Part shown: in pieces, positions 1-4,347 of the stretch | How positions within the stretch are numbered: the stretch's first letter is position 1 | Layout: every line of letters begins with the position of its first letter | Source: Nitrososphaerales archaeon TH5888 | GTDB lineage: Archaea; Thermoproteota; Nitrososphaeria; Nitrososphaerales; Nitrososphaeraceae | NCBI GenBank assembly: GCA_014523595.1 | Contig: JAATVN010000041.1 | Coordinates: 1-5,358 of the forward strand | Direction of reading: 5' to 3' | Length of the DNA stretch: 5,358 nt | The notes under the pieces: generated by a model | What the model saw: the letters and a program-made list of their open reading frames with translations, nothing else | Told to the model about the DNA's origin: nothing | Database searches by the model: none | Translations under genes and position numbers: made by a program

Positions 1-1
1 A

Positions 2-136
2 CCCCGAAAAACTGTCTACGGTAAATGTCCAAAATGTAGGACTAAAAGTCAACTTGAGGTACTATCGAGTAATCCCGGAAATGAGAAATTTAGGTGCAAT
101 ATGTGTTATAACAAATTTACAATGGACGAACTCTAA
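2..136 (+). CDS. C-terminal end of a zinc-ribbon protein (5' partial)
   Basis: The reading frame is open from the window edge to a TAA stop and encodes the last 44 residues of a protein whose start lies outside. It contains CPKC at residues 9-12 and CNMC at residues 32-35, two CxxC knuckles 19 residues apart, followed by an aromatic residue (YNKF) and a short acidic end (MDEL). This spacing is typical of a small rubredoxin-like zinc ribbon binding one Zn(II). Such ribbons occur in archaeal transcription factors, ribosomal proteins, nucleases and many small uncharacterised proteins, so the family cannot be named from this tail. There is no ATG or GTG before the first CxxC. A T-rich stretch follows about 25 bases after the stop. 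Confidence 0.75.
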   Translation, partial: PRKTVYGKCPKCRTKSQLEVLSSNPGNEKFRCNMCYNKFTMDEL

Positions 137-158
137 GAAGTCGTATCCAGCCAAGTGA

Positions 159-176
159 TTCTTTTTTTCTTTTATT
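159..176 (+). terminator. T-rich terminator after the zinc-ribbon gene
   Basis: A pyrimidine stretch with T7 and T4 runs (TTCTTTTTTTCTTTTATT) lies 23 bases after the stop at 136. Archaeal RNA polymerase commonly terminates at T-runs without a hairpin. A second run (209-218) follows, just before the next promoter, and may be a backup. Confidence 0.5.
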
Positions 177-241
177 AATTCTGATAAAGACGAGTAGATA
201 AGAGTCTGTTTCTTTTTTACCACTTGTTCTTACCCAATCCA

Positions 242-250
242 CTTATACAT
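242..250 (+). promoter_or_regulatory. TATA box for the gene at 277
   Basis: CTTATACAT resembles an archaeal TATA box and is centred about 30 bases before the ATG at 277, so transcription would begin only a few bases before that ATG. It overlaps the in-frame TTG at 250, which argues that TTG is not the start. Confidence 0.5.
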
Positions 251-276
251 TGTTTAGTATCAGTTTTCGACAACAA

Positions 277-624
277 ATGTTAAAAACAAAAAACGTGTTG
301 ATGCTTGTAGTACTGTCTGCGGGACTAATGACAGCACTAACAGGAACAGGAGTCTCAGCACTAGCACCAGCGTTTGCTATCGAAGATGACTGTGAAGACA
401 ATGGTGACGACAGTTGTACCGAAGAAAATCAGAAGGTACACCAAGAAAATAACTGTAAAATAGAGAACGAAGTTGAAAATGATGACGGTAGTGATAGCAA
501 CTCGATTGGTGGCAACAGCAATGGCGACATAACTTGCTGGAACTTCGCTCAGAATCCAGACGACGGACTAGCAATTGTAGATGACGATGACGACCCGCTG
601 GACATATTCGCCCCCATAAGTTAA
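277..624 (+). CDS. small exported acidic four-cysteine protein, unknown function
   Basis: This encodes 115 residues. The first 34 form a good signal peptide: Lys3 and Lys5, a hydrophobic core, and a probable cleavage site after Ala-Phe-Ala (residue 34). The mature part of about 81 residues is strongly acidic (25 Asp/Glu against two Lys), has cysteines at 39, 47, 60 and 87 that could form two disulfides, an Asn/Ser/Gly-rich middle, and an Asp5 run at 102-106 before a hydrophobic end. It is probably secreted or held in the pseudo-periplasm and could bind cations, but that is inference from charge only. The ATG at 277 is preferred over an in-frame TTG at 250 because the likely TATA box covers that TTG and because the signal peptide starts naturally at 277. 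I recognise no named family. T-runs follow the stop, and the next gene converges on it. Confidence 0.75.
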   Translation: MLKTKNVLMLVVLSAGLMTALTGTGVSALAPAFAIEDDCEDNGDDSCTEENQKVHQENNCKIENEVENDDGSDSNSIGGNSNGDITCWNFAQNPDDGLAIVDDDDDPLDIFAPIS

Positions 625-662
625 GTTTAGCGGCAGGATATCCAACGCTAAGTCCCACTTAC

Positions 663-669
663 TTTTTTT
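663..669 (+). terminator. T7 terminator after the acidic protein gene
   Basis: A T7 run lies 39 bases after the stop at 624. A second + strand T-run at 714-724 lies just before the end of the converging gene and could catch read-through. Confidence 0.45.
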
Positions 670-682
670 GATCGAGAATAAT

Positions 683-692
683 AAACAAAAAA
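683..692 (-). terminator. T-rich terminator after the CHRD gene
   Basis: On the minus strand this reads as T6 followed by GTTT, about 36 bases after the CHRD stop codon. Together with the + strand T7 at 663-669 it makes a compact terminator pair between convergent genes. Confidence 0.45.
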
Positions 693-727
693 GGTGACTA
701 TTATCTGGTATCGTTTTTATTTTTGGG

Positions 728-1237
728 CTAATTGGCTCCACTTTGTCCACGAATTTCTCCATTAGGATTTCGTTCTGTATGAATATTGATATATAATGAA
801 CCATTAGCACCTGCAGCTAGATAGTCAGATAATTGCTTGCCAGTCATTGGTCCTTCAAGTTTATTAGCCGTAATTGTACCGTTTTCCGATACTTCATTCA
901 TAGGAGAATCATATTTGAACAATGTAACCACTACGGGTCCATTTTCGCCTTTTTTGCCAAGATGTACATGTCCTGCTGTAACACCGTCTAGATTAGTAGC
1001 GTTTATACTATATCCTACCGAATTGGGCGTTAGGCTGATCTCGATTACACCTGTTGCCTCTGTTTGAACCGGCGGTACTTCTTCACTGCCTGTTAGGTTT
1101 ATCACAAATTTTGGAGCTGCTTGTGCGAACACCAGTTCAGTCAACCCATATGTTGATGCTGTTATCATTACAGTTGCTAATACCACTAAGACTACCACTG
1201 CAGTACTAGTAATTGCAACTTTCACCTTCATGGTCAT
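728..1237 (-). CDS. exported CHRD-domain protein
   Basis: This encodes 169 residues. Residues 1-40 are a signal peptide: Lys4 and Lys6, a Val/Ala/Leu-rich core, and probable cleavage after Ala-Gln-Ala. The rest (about 44-165) is one CHRD domain, recognised by FVINLTGSEEVPP at the start, TAGHVHLG in the middle (His90 and His92), and NIHTERNPNGEIRGQ at the end. CHRD domains were named from animal chordin and are widespread in exported bacterial and archaeal proteins. They form a beta-rich fold whose prokaryotic role is unknown. Four Asn-X-Ser/Thr sites (47, 79, 119, 145) could be glycosylated outside the cell. The frame stays open to a TTG at 1300, with other ATGs at 1258 and 1231. The ATG at 1237 is chosen because a perfect TTTAAATA box lies 27 bases before it, implying a leaderless mRNA. 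It stands alone, with its own promoter and terminator. Confidence 0.9.
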   Translation of the reverse strand: MTMKVKVAITSTAVVVLVVLATVMITASTYGLTELVFAQAAPKFVINLTGSEEVPPVQTEATGVIEISLTPNSVGYSINATNLDGVTAGHVHLGKKGENGPVVVTLFKYDSPMNEVSENGTITANKLEGPMTGKQLSDYLAAGANGSLYINIHTERNPNGEIRGQSGAN

Positions 1238-1260
1238 AAGAAAATGTATATGATTCATAA

Positions 1261-1268
1261 TATTTAAA
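1261..1268 (-). promoter_or_regulatory. TATA box of the CHRD gene
   Basis: On the minus strand this is exactly TTTAAATA, the consensus archaeal box A, centred about 27 bases before the ATG at 1237. Transcription would start at or next to that ATG. It lies inside the longer TTG-started reading frame, which argues against that longer start. Confidence 0.7.
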
Positions 1269-1346
1269 GTTAGGAATAGACACAATAGCTTAAGAACCAA
1301 TATACAGTTAAATCAAAGTGATAAGTCCATCTAGTCGAATCGATAC

Positions 1347-1376
1347 TGTCAAACGTTTGTTACTTCTAACTTGACA
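1347..1376. repeat. nested inverted repeats upstream of the CHRD promoter
   Basis: A perfect 10-base palindrome, CAAACGTTTG (1350-1359), overlaps a wider inverted repeat, TGTCAA (1347-1352) with TTGACA (1371-1376). It lies about 80 bases upstream of the CHRD TATA box, the distance of a possible activator site, but a single occurrence in AT-rich DNA could be chance. The rest of the gap between 1301 and 1462 shows no gene. Confidence 0.25.
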
Positions 1377-1433
1377 AAAATCCTTCTTTCCATCAGACCT
1401 ATTAAAAGAAGAAATTTAATTATGATGAAATGT

Positions 1434-1449
1434 GAAATAAAAAATTTTC
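1434..1449 (-). terminator. T-rich terminator after the Cys-rich protein gene
   Basis: On the minus strand this reads GAAAATTTTTTATTTC, with a T6 run starting about 18 bases after the TAA stop at 1463-1465. No clear hairpin is present, as is usual for archaeal terminators. Confidence 0.45.
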
Positions 1450-1462
1450 TAATCTTTAAATC

Positions 1463-2119
1463 TTAATTTTCGTCGTCATTATCCTCATCCTGTTCCTGAC
1501 CATCGTCTCCTTCGGTGGTATCACCTTCATTTTGTTTTTCTTCATCCTCTTCTGTAATTGTCTTGTTTTCAATCTGTTCAATCTCACCTGATAGTTTTAA
1601 TGCAGAGTCATTATTACTGCTGCTGTCATTACTGCTAACATTCGCCTGAGGAAATGGCACATTAGACCTAGAAAAAGTCATGTTATTTTCTGTTGGCTGT
1701 TCAAGAACTCCCCCAAAATTTGGACCCAATCCCTCAGCAAAGGTCGTGTTACTTTCTGGGTCTTCTAAAACGCCACCTTCTTGCTGTGGACGTGTTGTTT
1801 CAGGTAATTTCATGGACTGTTGTACTTTTTCCGTACAACTTATGTCATTGACATTTTCGCCTCGGGAACAGGTCTGACAAAATGTTTTTTCGCCGATCTC
1901 GGGATAATTTCTTTCTTTCCAGCAACACGTTTGATATGTTTTTCCATTCTCTGGGTTTTTAGTTGGTGCTGCGCACGTCTTACTGTCCATATAGCCGGGC
2001 GCAGGTGGCACTGCACAAACATCAGAGATAAAAGAATAACCATAAACAAATGGGACGAGCAAAATTACACCAAGTACAAAAATTACCGGCCTCATTTGCA
2101 TAGCCATAAATTGTCTCAT
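1463..2119 (-). CDS. exported Cys-rich protein with disordered acidic tail, unknown function
   Basis: This encodes 218 residues. Residues 9-28 are a signal peptide or N-terminal anchor (MRPVIFVLGVILLVPFVYGY). A compact region (35-95) has seven cysteines at 35, 49, 65, 66, 81, 84 and 95, including an adjacent CC and a CxxC, next to Trp67. This could be disulfide-rich or metal-binding. Then comes a disordered region with two copies of a GGVLExP...NxTF motif (115-127 and 136-149), six Asn-X-Ser/Thr sites (124, 146, 160, 164, 170, 185), and a very acidic end (188-218) of mostly Glu, Asp, Gln and Asn. It is probably exposed at the cell surface. The start is uncertain: ATGs at 2119, 2107, 2101 and 2095 are all in frame. 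The longest is given, but a TATA-like stretch at 2121-2130 would place the mRNA start near 2098 and favour 2095 or 2101. I recognise no family. Confidence 0.8.
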   Translation of the reverse strand: MRQFMAMQMRPVIFVLGVILLVPFVYGYSFISDVCAVPPAPGYMDSKTCAAPTKNPENGKTYQTCCWKERNYPEIGEKTFCQTCSRGENVNDISCTEKVQQSMKLPETTRPQQEGGVLEDPESNTTFAEGLGPNFGGVLEQPTENNMTFSRSNVPFPQANVSSNDSSSNNDSALKLSGEIEQIENKTITEEDEEKQNEGDTTEGDDGQEQDEDNDDEN

Positions 2120-2120
2120 A

Positions 2121-2130
2121 TATTATTAAG
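2121..2130 (-). promoter_or_regulatory. possible TATA box for the Cys-rich protein gene
   Basis: On the minus strand this reads CTTAATAATA and continues into TATATG at the first ATG (2119). If it is the TATA box, transcription would start near 2098, just before the in-frame ATG at 2095. It is therefore too close to serve the ATG at 2119. The remaining gap to 2267 shows a purine-rich patch (2154-2169) and AT-rich DNA, with only a weak T5 run at 2246-2250 on the minus strand after the antiporter stop. Confidence 0.35.
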
Positions 2131-2267
2131 TATTGTGTGACCTAAATCACTAACGAGAGGGAGGAGGGCTGAACTACAGATATTGTTAAATCAATTGTGT
2201 AGATTTTATAACTTGAAGTTAATTAATTCTTAATATTATTTTGCAAAAATTTCTATATTAAGCGTAA

Positions 2268-3485
2268 TTAGTTTGTATCAACAATTTCTTCTTTACTATA
2301 TGCTTTCCTTAACCACATTGGAGTAATTAGTGTAGTTACAGCAACCATAATGATTACCGTCGTGTAAATGTTTGATGACAAAACACCAGATGTTACCCCA
2401 ATACCCGCCACTATGAGACCCACTTCTCCTCTTGAAATCATCCCAATACCTACTATCATGGCCTTTGATTTATTCTTCAAAAACATTAATGATGGCAATC
2501 CACATCCTACTAATTTACTGACAATTGCAACGATAATTACTATTGCTGATAACATTAGGACTTCCATATTTACACCAGTGAGATTCACCTGTGCACCAAT
2601 AATTGCAAAAAATAAAGGTCCAAAAATTATCTCTAATTTATCAACATACTCTTCAACTCGTCTAATGATTCTCGTGCTGGCCACAACCATTCCTACGGAA
2701 AATGCTCCCACTATTGGTGATAGTCCTACTGCTGCGGCGATTGCAGACGCTCCAAAGAATGATGCAGTAACAATACCTTCAATGCTACCTCTAGCCTGCC
2801 ATAATCTTTCTGTGTTTACTATTCTTGGTATTATGATTATGGCCCCGATAAGTAACCCAGCAAATATGCCTAATATTTTTAGAATTAGAATTATAATATC
2901 GATAACGTTTGGTGCCATGTTGCCAGTTTGAACCATAGTTACTACAACAGAGAGTACTGCAATAGCAAGAATATCATCGACTATAGCCGCTCCTAGAATA
3001 AGTTTGGCTTCTTTTGTCTGCATTTTTCCAAATTCCGTAAACACACTCACTGAGATTGCAACGCTGGTTGCGGTAAGTGCTGTTGCAATGAGAACGGATT
3101 CCAATGCCTCCAACCCAAATAGCGTAAACACATAATATCCCAAGAGGAACGGAACAATAACTCCGCATGCACCTATTGTAAAAGACGCCGCACCTCCCTT
3201 CAAGAACTCTTTTGGAGTGATGGCAAGACCTGCTATGAATAAAATGACAATCCCGGCGATTTGACCAATTTGTAGAACTGTCTCGTTTAAGATAACAAGT
3301 GGTTTGCCTTCAAATATGGGTATTGAACCCAGCGCGAAAGGACCTACAATAATACCCGCAATTAACTCGCCTAAAACAGCCGGAAGTCTTAATTTATTGA
3401 AAATTTCAGCAAATATTTTTGCAGCAAAAAGCAGGACAGCAAGTGAAATTAGGACCTGAATTATTGCTTCTTGTTCGACAGCCAA
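2268..3485 (-). CDS. CPA2-family monovalent cation/proton antiporter, membrane domain only
   Basis: This encodes a 405-residue polytopic membrane protein with about 13 hydrophobic segments, the size and pattern of the Na+/H+ exchanger domain of the CPA2 group (NapA, GerN, KefB/KefC membrane part). Family marks include LRLPAVLGELIAGIIVGP (32-49), the TATSVAIS stretch in the unwound helix (138-145), and the ion-binding pair Asp170-Asp171 in GAAIVDDILAIAVL. Others are FFAIIGAQVNL (292-302), Lys324 in SKLVGCG, and MISRGEVGLIVAGIG (349-363). The double Asp with a late-helix Lys is the arrangement seen in electrogenic NapA-like exchangers, so Na+/H+ exchange is likely; K+ cannot be excluded. There is no C-terminal nucleotide-binding (RCK/TrkA-N) domain, unlike full Kef proteins. 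It starts with TTG at 3485: no ATG or GTG serves the first helix, and a TATA box sits about 30 bases upstream. Its role would be pH and salt balance. Confidence 0.93.
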   Translation of the reverse strand: MAVEQEAIIQVLISLAVLLFAAKIFAEIFNKLRLPAVLGELIAGIIVGPFALGSIPIFEGKPLVILNETVLQIGQIAGIVILFIAGLAITPKEFLKGGAASFTIGACGVIVPFLLGYYVFTLFGLEALESVLIATALTATSVAISVSVFTEFGKMQTKEAKLILGAAIVDDILAIAVLSVVVTMVQTGNMAPNVIDIIILILKILGIFAGLLIGAIIIIPRIVNTERLWQARGSIEGIVTASFFGASAIAAAVGLSPIVGAFSVGMVVASTRIIRRVEEYVDKLEIIFGPLFFAIIGAQVNLTGVNMEVLMLSAIVIIVAIVSKLVGCGLPSLMFLKNKSKAMIVGIGMISRGEVGLIVAGIGVTSGVLSSNIYTTVIIMVAVTTLITPMWLRKAYSKEEIVDTN

Positions 3486-3510
3486 CTTTTACAATTACGT
3501 TTAGGATATT

Positions 3511-3520
3511 GATTTAAAAA
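3511..3520 (-). promoter_or_regulatory. TATA box of the antiporter gene
   Basis: On the minus strand this is TTTTTAAATC, centred near 3515. The mRNA would begin about 26-27 bases downstream, within a few bases of the TTG at 3485. This supports TTG as the real start and a leaderless or near-leaderless message. Confidence 0.6.
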
Positions 3521-3643
3521 GTATATGATTAAATGGATTTTACCTTATTTCTTAATGAGTGAATCAACTTGTCTCCAGATACAATGTTAAATGCAAGAAT
3601 TTTCCGTTATGAAAATTAAATGCTGTTAGAATTATACAAGACT

Positions 3644-3912
3644 CCTGACGGGTCCAAAGAGAGGCTGAAACCAATATCGAAGACCCATCAGGCGGTAAGT
3701 AATTCGGATCTCATCACGAGGGACCAAACTATAAAAGGTTACCTCATTTTTATTATAAGAAACTGATGAGCCAGTCTTGGGCTTTTATACTACTCTATCA
3801 ACAAATTATAAAAGAGTTCAAAAACCTGACAGGAGGGAACAATTGCAAACGAAAGTCCGTTTACAAGTTCCATACCAATAGAAAAAGCCCTCCCATCGGT
3901 CCGGTGAGACTG
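3644..3912. ncRNA. candidate structured RNA, unrecognised family
   Basis: This protein-free segment contains many mutually compatible stems. Stem 1 pairs 3644-3654 with 3682-3692 (11 positions, one C/A mismatch). Stem 2 pairs GGTAA 3694-3698 with TTACC 3739-3743 and encloses a smaller hairpin built on CTC/GAG (3710-3720). Stem 3 pairs CAGTCT 3772-3777 with AGACTG 3907-3912, and directly inside it GGGCTTTT 3779-3786 pairs with AAAAGCCC 3883-3890. Within that lie ACTCT/AGAGT (3792-3796, 3813-3817) and a long hairpin GGAAC/GTTCC (3836-3840, 3867-3871) topped by TTG/CAA and AAACG/CGTTT. A last hairpin CATCG/CGGTG (3894-3906) stacks on stem 3. Strand is uncertain: two mismatches on plus become G-U on minus and two G-U pairs go the other way, but an AT-rich TATA-like site near 3612-3621 and T-runs at 3944-3952 favour plus. 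I see no RNase P, SRP or tRNA signature. Confidence 0.45.
3799..3813 (+). repeat. 15-bp direct repeat, copy 1
   Basis: CAACAAATTATAAAA occurs here and, exactly, at 4263-4277. This copy falls in the loop of the ACTCT/AGAGT hairpin of the candidate RNA. It is AT-rich and TATA-like, so it could be a promoter element or chance. Confidence 0.4.
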
Positions 3913-3934
3913 AAATAAATACTCGCAAAGAGAT

Positions 3935-3953
3935 AATAAAAAATTTTCTTTTA
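3935..3953. terminator. bidirectional T-run terminator
   Basis: The plus strand reads A6 then TTTTCTTTTA, overlapping the stop codon of the minus-strand ORF at 3951. The minus strand reads GAAAATTTTTTATT just past that stop. It could end transcripts arriving from both sides, namely the candidate RNA from the left if it is on plus, and the 75-residue ORF from the right. Confidence 0.45.
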
Positions 3954-4178
3954 GCCTCCAACGGATTTTCTTAGCATCTCAAGTTGCTTATAATGTTCAA
4001 ATACAATAGACATAAGAATCAGTTGAATCAATATAGGTCTGCAAGCATTGCTACCCGCTGAATTGTAAAGTCGTGAATAGGAAAACATTTTATCAAATTC
4101 CTTCCTATCCTTCTTATCCAACCTTTGCCTGAATATTTTCCATTTGCTTCTTTCGATTTTCTGGTTGCGACAAATCAC
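3951..4178 (-). CDS. small hypothetical protein (75 aa, GTG start, possibly 5'-truncated)
   Basis: This encodes a basic N-terminal half with many Lys/Arg and an amphipathic look (WKIFRQRLDKKDRKEFDKMF, 13-32). A conserved-looking core follows, YSRLYNSAGSNACRP (34-48), then a helix ILIQLILMSIVFEHYKQLEML (49-69). The two cysteines are Cys3 and Cys46. The composition, Trp/Tyr/Phe content and helix pattern look like a real small protein rather than a shadow. I know of no function. The only usual start codon is GTG at 4178, but the frame stays open back to a stop at 4248-4250 and I see no convincing TATA box at the right distance. The start may therefore be wrong, or the gene may be the remaining end of a longer one. 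A 9-bp inverted repeat begins at the GTG itself. Confidence 0.5.
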   Translation of the reverse strand: MICRNQKIERSKWKIFRQRLDKKDRKEFDKMFSYSRLYNSAGSNACRPILIQLILMSIVFEHYKQLEMLRKSVGG

Positions 4179-4222
4179 TGGTGGGATTTGGAATCGTAGA
4201 TGAATACTATGATTCCCACCAG
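4178..4222. repeat. overlapping inverted repeats at the start of the 75-aa ORF
   Basis: CTGGTGGGA (4178-4186) is a perfect inverted match to TCCCACCAG (4214-4222). GGAATC (4190-4195) is a perfect inverted match to GATTCC (4211-4216). The two pairings share 4214-4216, so only one can form at a time. TCCCACC also occurs at 4319-4325. This could be a hairpin in the leader of the minus-strand gene or a protein-binding site. Confidence 0.4.
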
Positions 4223-4262
4223 CGAATGGTTGATGTGTTCGTTTACGTTATTTACATATGAG

Positions 4263-4277
4263 CAACAAATTATAAAA
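4263..4277 (+). repeat. 15-bp direct repeat, copy 2
   Basis: This is an exact copy of CAACAAATTATAAAA found at 3799-3813, 464 bases away. On the minus strand it reads as a TATA-like TTTTATAATTTG, too far from the 75-aa ORF (about 90 bases) to be its simple leaderless promoter. It also forms part of the T-rich region after the gene ending at 4348. Confidence 0.4.
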
Positions 4278-4328
4278 TAATTTAAACAGGCGTGACTGCT
4301 TTCCTGGAATAGAAGATATCCCACCCCG

Positions 4329-4338
4329 CTAGGCCTAG
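4329..4338. repeat. 10-bp palindrome after the repeat-containing exported gene
   Basis: CTAGGCCTAG is a perfect palindrome 10 bases beyond the TAG stop of the minus-strand gene. With the nearby CCTA/TAGG pairing (4334-4346) it may form a short hairpin at the 3' end of that mRNA, or be chance. Confidence 0.25.
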
Positions 4339-4347
4339 TGTTTAGGA

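Noticed and set aside
250..276. TTG at 250 as the start of the acidic protein
   Set aside because: It overlaps the likely TATA box, and the signal peptide is complete from the ATG at 277.
377..810. Minus-strand open frames opposite the acidic protein gene
   Set aside because: Their translations are low-quality mirrors of the Asp-rich codons, and the plus-strand frame has a signal peptide, promoter and terminator.
1238..1300. TTG at 1300 as the start of the CHRD protein
   Set aside because: The perfect TTTAAATA box lies inside this extension, which would leave the box within the coding region.
2368..2931. 187-residue plus-strand open frame
   Set aside because: It lies wholly inside the antiporter gene on the opposite strand; its Pro/Ile/Thr-rich translation is the mirror of membrane-helix codons and shows no family features.
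3763..3912. C/D box guide RNA (CTGATGA plus a later CTGA)
   Set aside because: The boxes are about 140 bases apart, too far for an archaeal C/D guide RNA of about 50-70 nt, with no C'/D' pair in place.
3763..3915. Possible hammerhead ribozyme (CTGATGA at 3763-3769, GAAA at 3912-3915)
   Set aside because: The two core motifs flank a pairing region, but two bases intervene before the stem and I could not find the required stems I and III or a cleavage site.
3641..3915. RNase P RNA or SRP RNA
   Set aside because: The size fits, and GAAAGTCC at 3851-3858 recalls RNase P, but the conserved GAGGAAAGTCC and ACAGAA elements and the SRP helix 8 motif are not present as far as I can read; a covariance search would be decisive.
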